Shown one piece after another: positions 7,117-8,307 of a stretch of 8,307 nt of DNA. How positions within the stretch are numbered: the stretch's first letter is position 1; each line of letters begins with the position of its first letter. The stretch covers positions 1 through 8,307 of the forward strand of contig JAEVZN010000432.1 of the NCBI GenBank assembly GCA_023392205.1. Direction: 5' to 3'. The notes below the pieces were generated by a model. It was not told where the DNA came from, made no database searches, and was given only the letters and a program-made list of their open reading frames with translations. Origin of the DNA: Pseudomonadota bacterium (lineage in GTDB: Bacteria; Pseudomonadota; Alphaproteobacteria; Rhizobiales; Xanthobacteraceae). The translations under genes and the position numbers were made by a program.

Positions 7117-8151
7117 TCAGTTTCTCCAGGCCCAGCCGCCGTCGGCATAGACATCGGTGGTCAGGATATCCATCGGCGGTGGCGGCGACGCCTTGCACTT
7201 TTCGGTCGCCTCGTCGATTTCGCGGCGGATACCGGCCTCGATGCCGCTCATCACTTCGGGATCGATGCCGAATTCGATCAGACGGTCACGATACAGCTTG
7301 AGCGGGTCGCGCTCTTTCCATTTTTCCAGTTCGCCTTCGGGGCGATACTTGGCCGGGTCAGCACGCGAATGCCCGCTGTGGCGATAGGTCAGACACTCGA
7401 TCAGCGAGGGGCCATCGCCACGGCGCGCCTTGGCGAAGGCCGCCTGCGCGGTGCGATACACCTCGTCGGCGTCGTTGCCATCGATGAGGATGCGCTCGAG
7501 CCCATAGGCCGCGGCGCGGTCGGCAGCCGGATTGGGCACCGCGGTCACGTCGCCGATCGGCGTATATTCCATGTAGAAATTGTTTTCGCAGACGAAGATC
7601 ACCGGCAATTTCCACACAGCGGCGAAATTCAGCGCCTCATGGAAGGCGCCGATATTGGTCGTGCCGTCGCCGAAGAAGCAAACCGAGACATCGTCCTGCC
7701 CCTTGTATTGCGCGCGCCAGGCGGCGCCGCAGGCGATCGGCAAATGCGCGCCGATGATGGCATAGGAGCCCATCACACCATGCTCGACCGAGGTCAGATG
7801 CATGGACCCGCCCTTGCCGCGCATCAGGCCGATGTCGCGGCCCATCAATTCGCCCAGCACCTTCTCCACCGGGGTGCCGCGCGCCAGGGTGTGCGCATGC
7901 CCGCGATAGGTGCAGAAACTCAGATCGCCCGGCTTCATGGCGGCAGCAAAGCCGGCCGCGACCGCCTCCTGACCGAGCGAGAGATGGCTCGTGCCCTTGA
8001 CCAGGTTCTGCAGGAACAGGTCGAAGGCGCGCTGTTCCGCATCCCGGAGCAGCACCTGCAGACGGTATAATTCGAGCCGCGTGTCCTCACCGATATCGTC
8101 ATTCAGACCCGGCGTCTTCGCACCGGCCGCGTCTTCGGGCTTGTCCAGCAT
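7117..8151 (-). CDS. 2-oxoacid/acetoin dehydrogenase E1 component, alpha subunit
   Basis: The alpha half of the thiamine-diphosphate E1 enzyme, about 344 residues, which performs the decarboxylation (or acetoin cleavage) with the beta subunit. Visible marks are SHLSLGQEAVAAG (55-67), the active-site stretch TYRGHAHTLARG (81-92), KGGSMHL (113-119), the thiamine-diphosphate/Mg motif from GDG (161-163) to CENN (188-191), and the mobile active-site loop TYRHSGHSRADPAKYR (255-270) with His258 and His261. All expected motifs are present. Start is uncertain. ATG at 8151 has GGA five bases upstream. A GTG at 8184 adds 11 residues (MQQNLEKIWTP), but its purine-rich GAGGAA lies too close to serve well. 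It is the first gene of the minus-strand series and is followed directly by E1 beta. Only about 156 bases upstream are in the window. Confidence 0.93.
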   Translation of the reverse strand: MLDKPEDAAGAKTPGLNDDIGEDTRLELYRLQVLLRDAEQRAFDLFLQNLVKGTSHLSLGQEAVAAGFAAAMKPGDLSFCTYRGHAHTLARGTPVEKVLGELMGRDIGLMRGKGGSMHLTSVEHGVMGSYAIIGAHLPIACGAAWRAQYKGQDDVSVCFFGDGTTNIGAFHEALNFAAVWKLPVIFVCENNFYMEYTPIGDVTAVPNPAADRAAAYGLERILIDGNDADEVYRTAQAAFAKARRGDGPSLIECLTYRHSGHSRADPAKYRPEGELEKWKERDPLKLYRDRLIEFGIDPEVMSGIEAGIRREIDEATEKCKASPPPPMDILTTDVYADGGWAWRN

Positions 8152-8184
8152 GGGCGTCCAGATTTTCTCTAGGTTTTGTTGCAC

Positions 8185-8307
8185 TTCCTCGGAAATCCGA
8201 CCTTAGCAGGCCCGGACGGCCCCGAAAAACGTCAAATCCGCACAGATTGCAACCCTCACCACCGGGATCGATCAGGCCGTTCCGCGCACCCTCTCACGAT
8301 GCAGAAG
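8185..8307 (-). promoter_or_regulatory. Upstream region of the E1/E2 operon, promoter not resolved
   Basis: This gene-free stretch is the only place in the window where the operon promoter could lie. On the minus strand a TTGACG (complement of 8230-8235) looks like a -35 element, but no matching -10 lies 16-18 bases further; the nearest AT-richer stretch, CTAAGG, is about 23 bases away. An 8-base palindrome GATCGATC lies at 8266-8273. A loosely repeated GTGAG...GGTTGC / GTGAG...GGTGC pair lies at 8249-8259 and 8286-8297. I see no GG-N10-GC sigma-54 promoter of the kind that drives many acetoin operons under AcoR. All of these signals are weak. Confidence 0.3.

Noticed and set aside
6351..8070. 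Plus-strand open frames 6351-7301 and 7000-8070
   Set aside because: They are in codon register with E1 beta and E1 alpha respectively on the opposite strand, show the same shadow composition and have no domain.
8200..8240. Sigma-70 promoter with TTGACG for the operon
   Set aside because: No acceptable -10 at a 16-18 base distance; only mentioned as a weak signal in the upstream region entry.

Overview
The window looks like a chromosomal stretch of a high-GC alphaproteobacterium, most likely a member of the Hyphomicrobiales (Rhizobiales). This rests on GC-rich codon use, near-absence of TTA/CTA/TCA codons, and an Inh-domain secreted protein of a type common in that order. The placement is an inference from style and protein families, not from a marker gene. 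I saw no RNA genes, insertion sequences, CRISPR arrays or phage genes.

Layout. At the left edge (1-19, minus) is the first few codons of a gene running out of the window, with a strong ribosome binding site. Across a 172-base intergenic region an AraC-family regulator with an N-terminal cupin-type sensor domain (192-1160, plus) is transcribed away from it. From 8151 down to 1197 everything lies on the minus strand in one tightly packed series. In transcription order it is: E1 alpha and E1 beta of a thiamine-diphosphate 2-oxoacid (or acetoin) dehydrogenase complex, a 107-residue single-domain cupin, an aldehyde dehydrogenase of the succinate-semialdehyde dehydrogenase type, the E2 acyltransferase of the complex, a D-2-hydroxyacid dehydrogenase of the glyoxylate/hydroxypyruvate reductase type, and a small exported protein with two protease-inhibitor (Inh) domains. 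Gaps between these genes are 1 to 48 bases, so the first six, and perhaps all seven, are probably one operon.

How they may work together. E1 alpha/beta decarboxylates a 2-oxoacid, or cleaves acetoin, using thiamine diphosphate. E2 takes the acyl group on its single lipoyl domain and passes it to CoA. The hydroxyacid dehydrogenase interconverts a 2-oxoacid and a D-2-hydroxyacid. The aldehyde dehydrogenase oxidises an aldehyde intermediate or by-product. No E3 (dihydrolipoamide dehydrogenase) is present, so E3 must come from elsewhere. E1 beta lacks the N-terminal lipoyl domain usual for the housekeeping pyruvate dehydrogenase E1 beta of this group, so this is probably an accessory, substrate-specific complex of the acetoin-dehydrogenase style. 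Its true substrate cannot be read from the sequence. The insertion of a cupin and an aldehyde dehydrogenase between E1 and E2 is the most distinctive point of the window.

A 1418-codon open frame on the plus strand (2064-6320) is an artefact. Five consecutive minus-strand genes share one reading frame and almost never use the three codons whose complements are stops.
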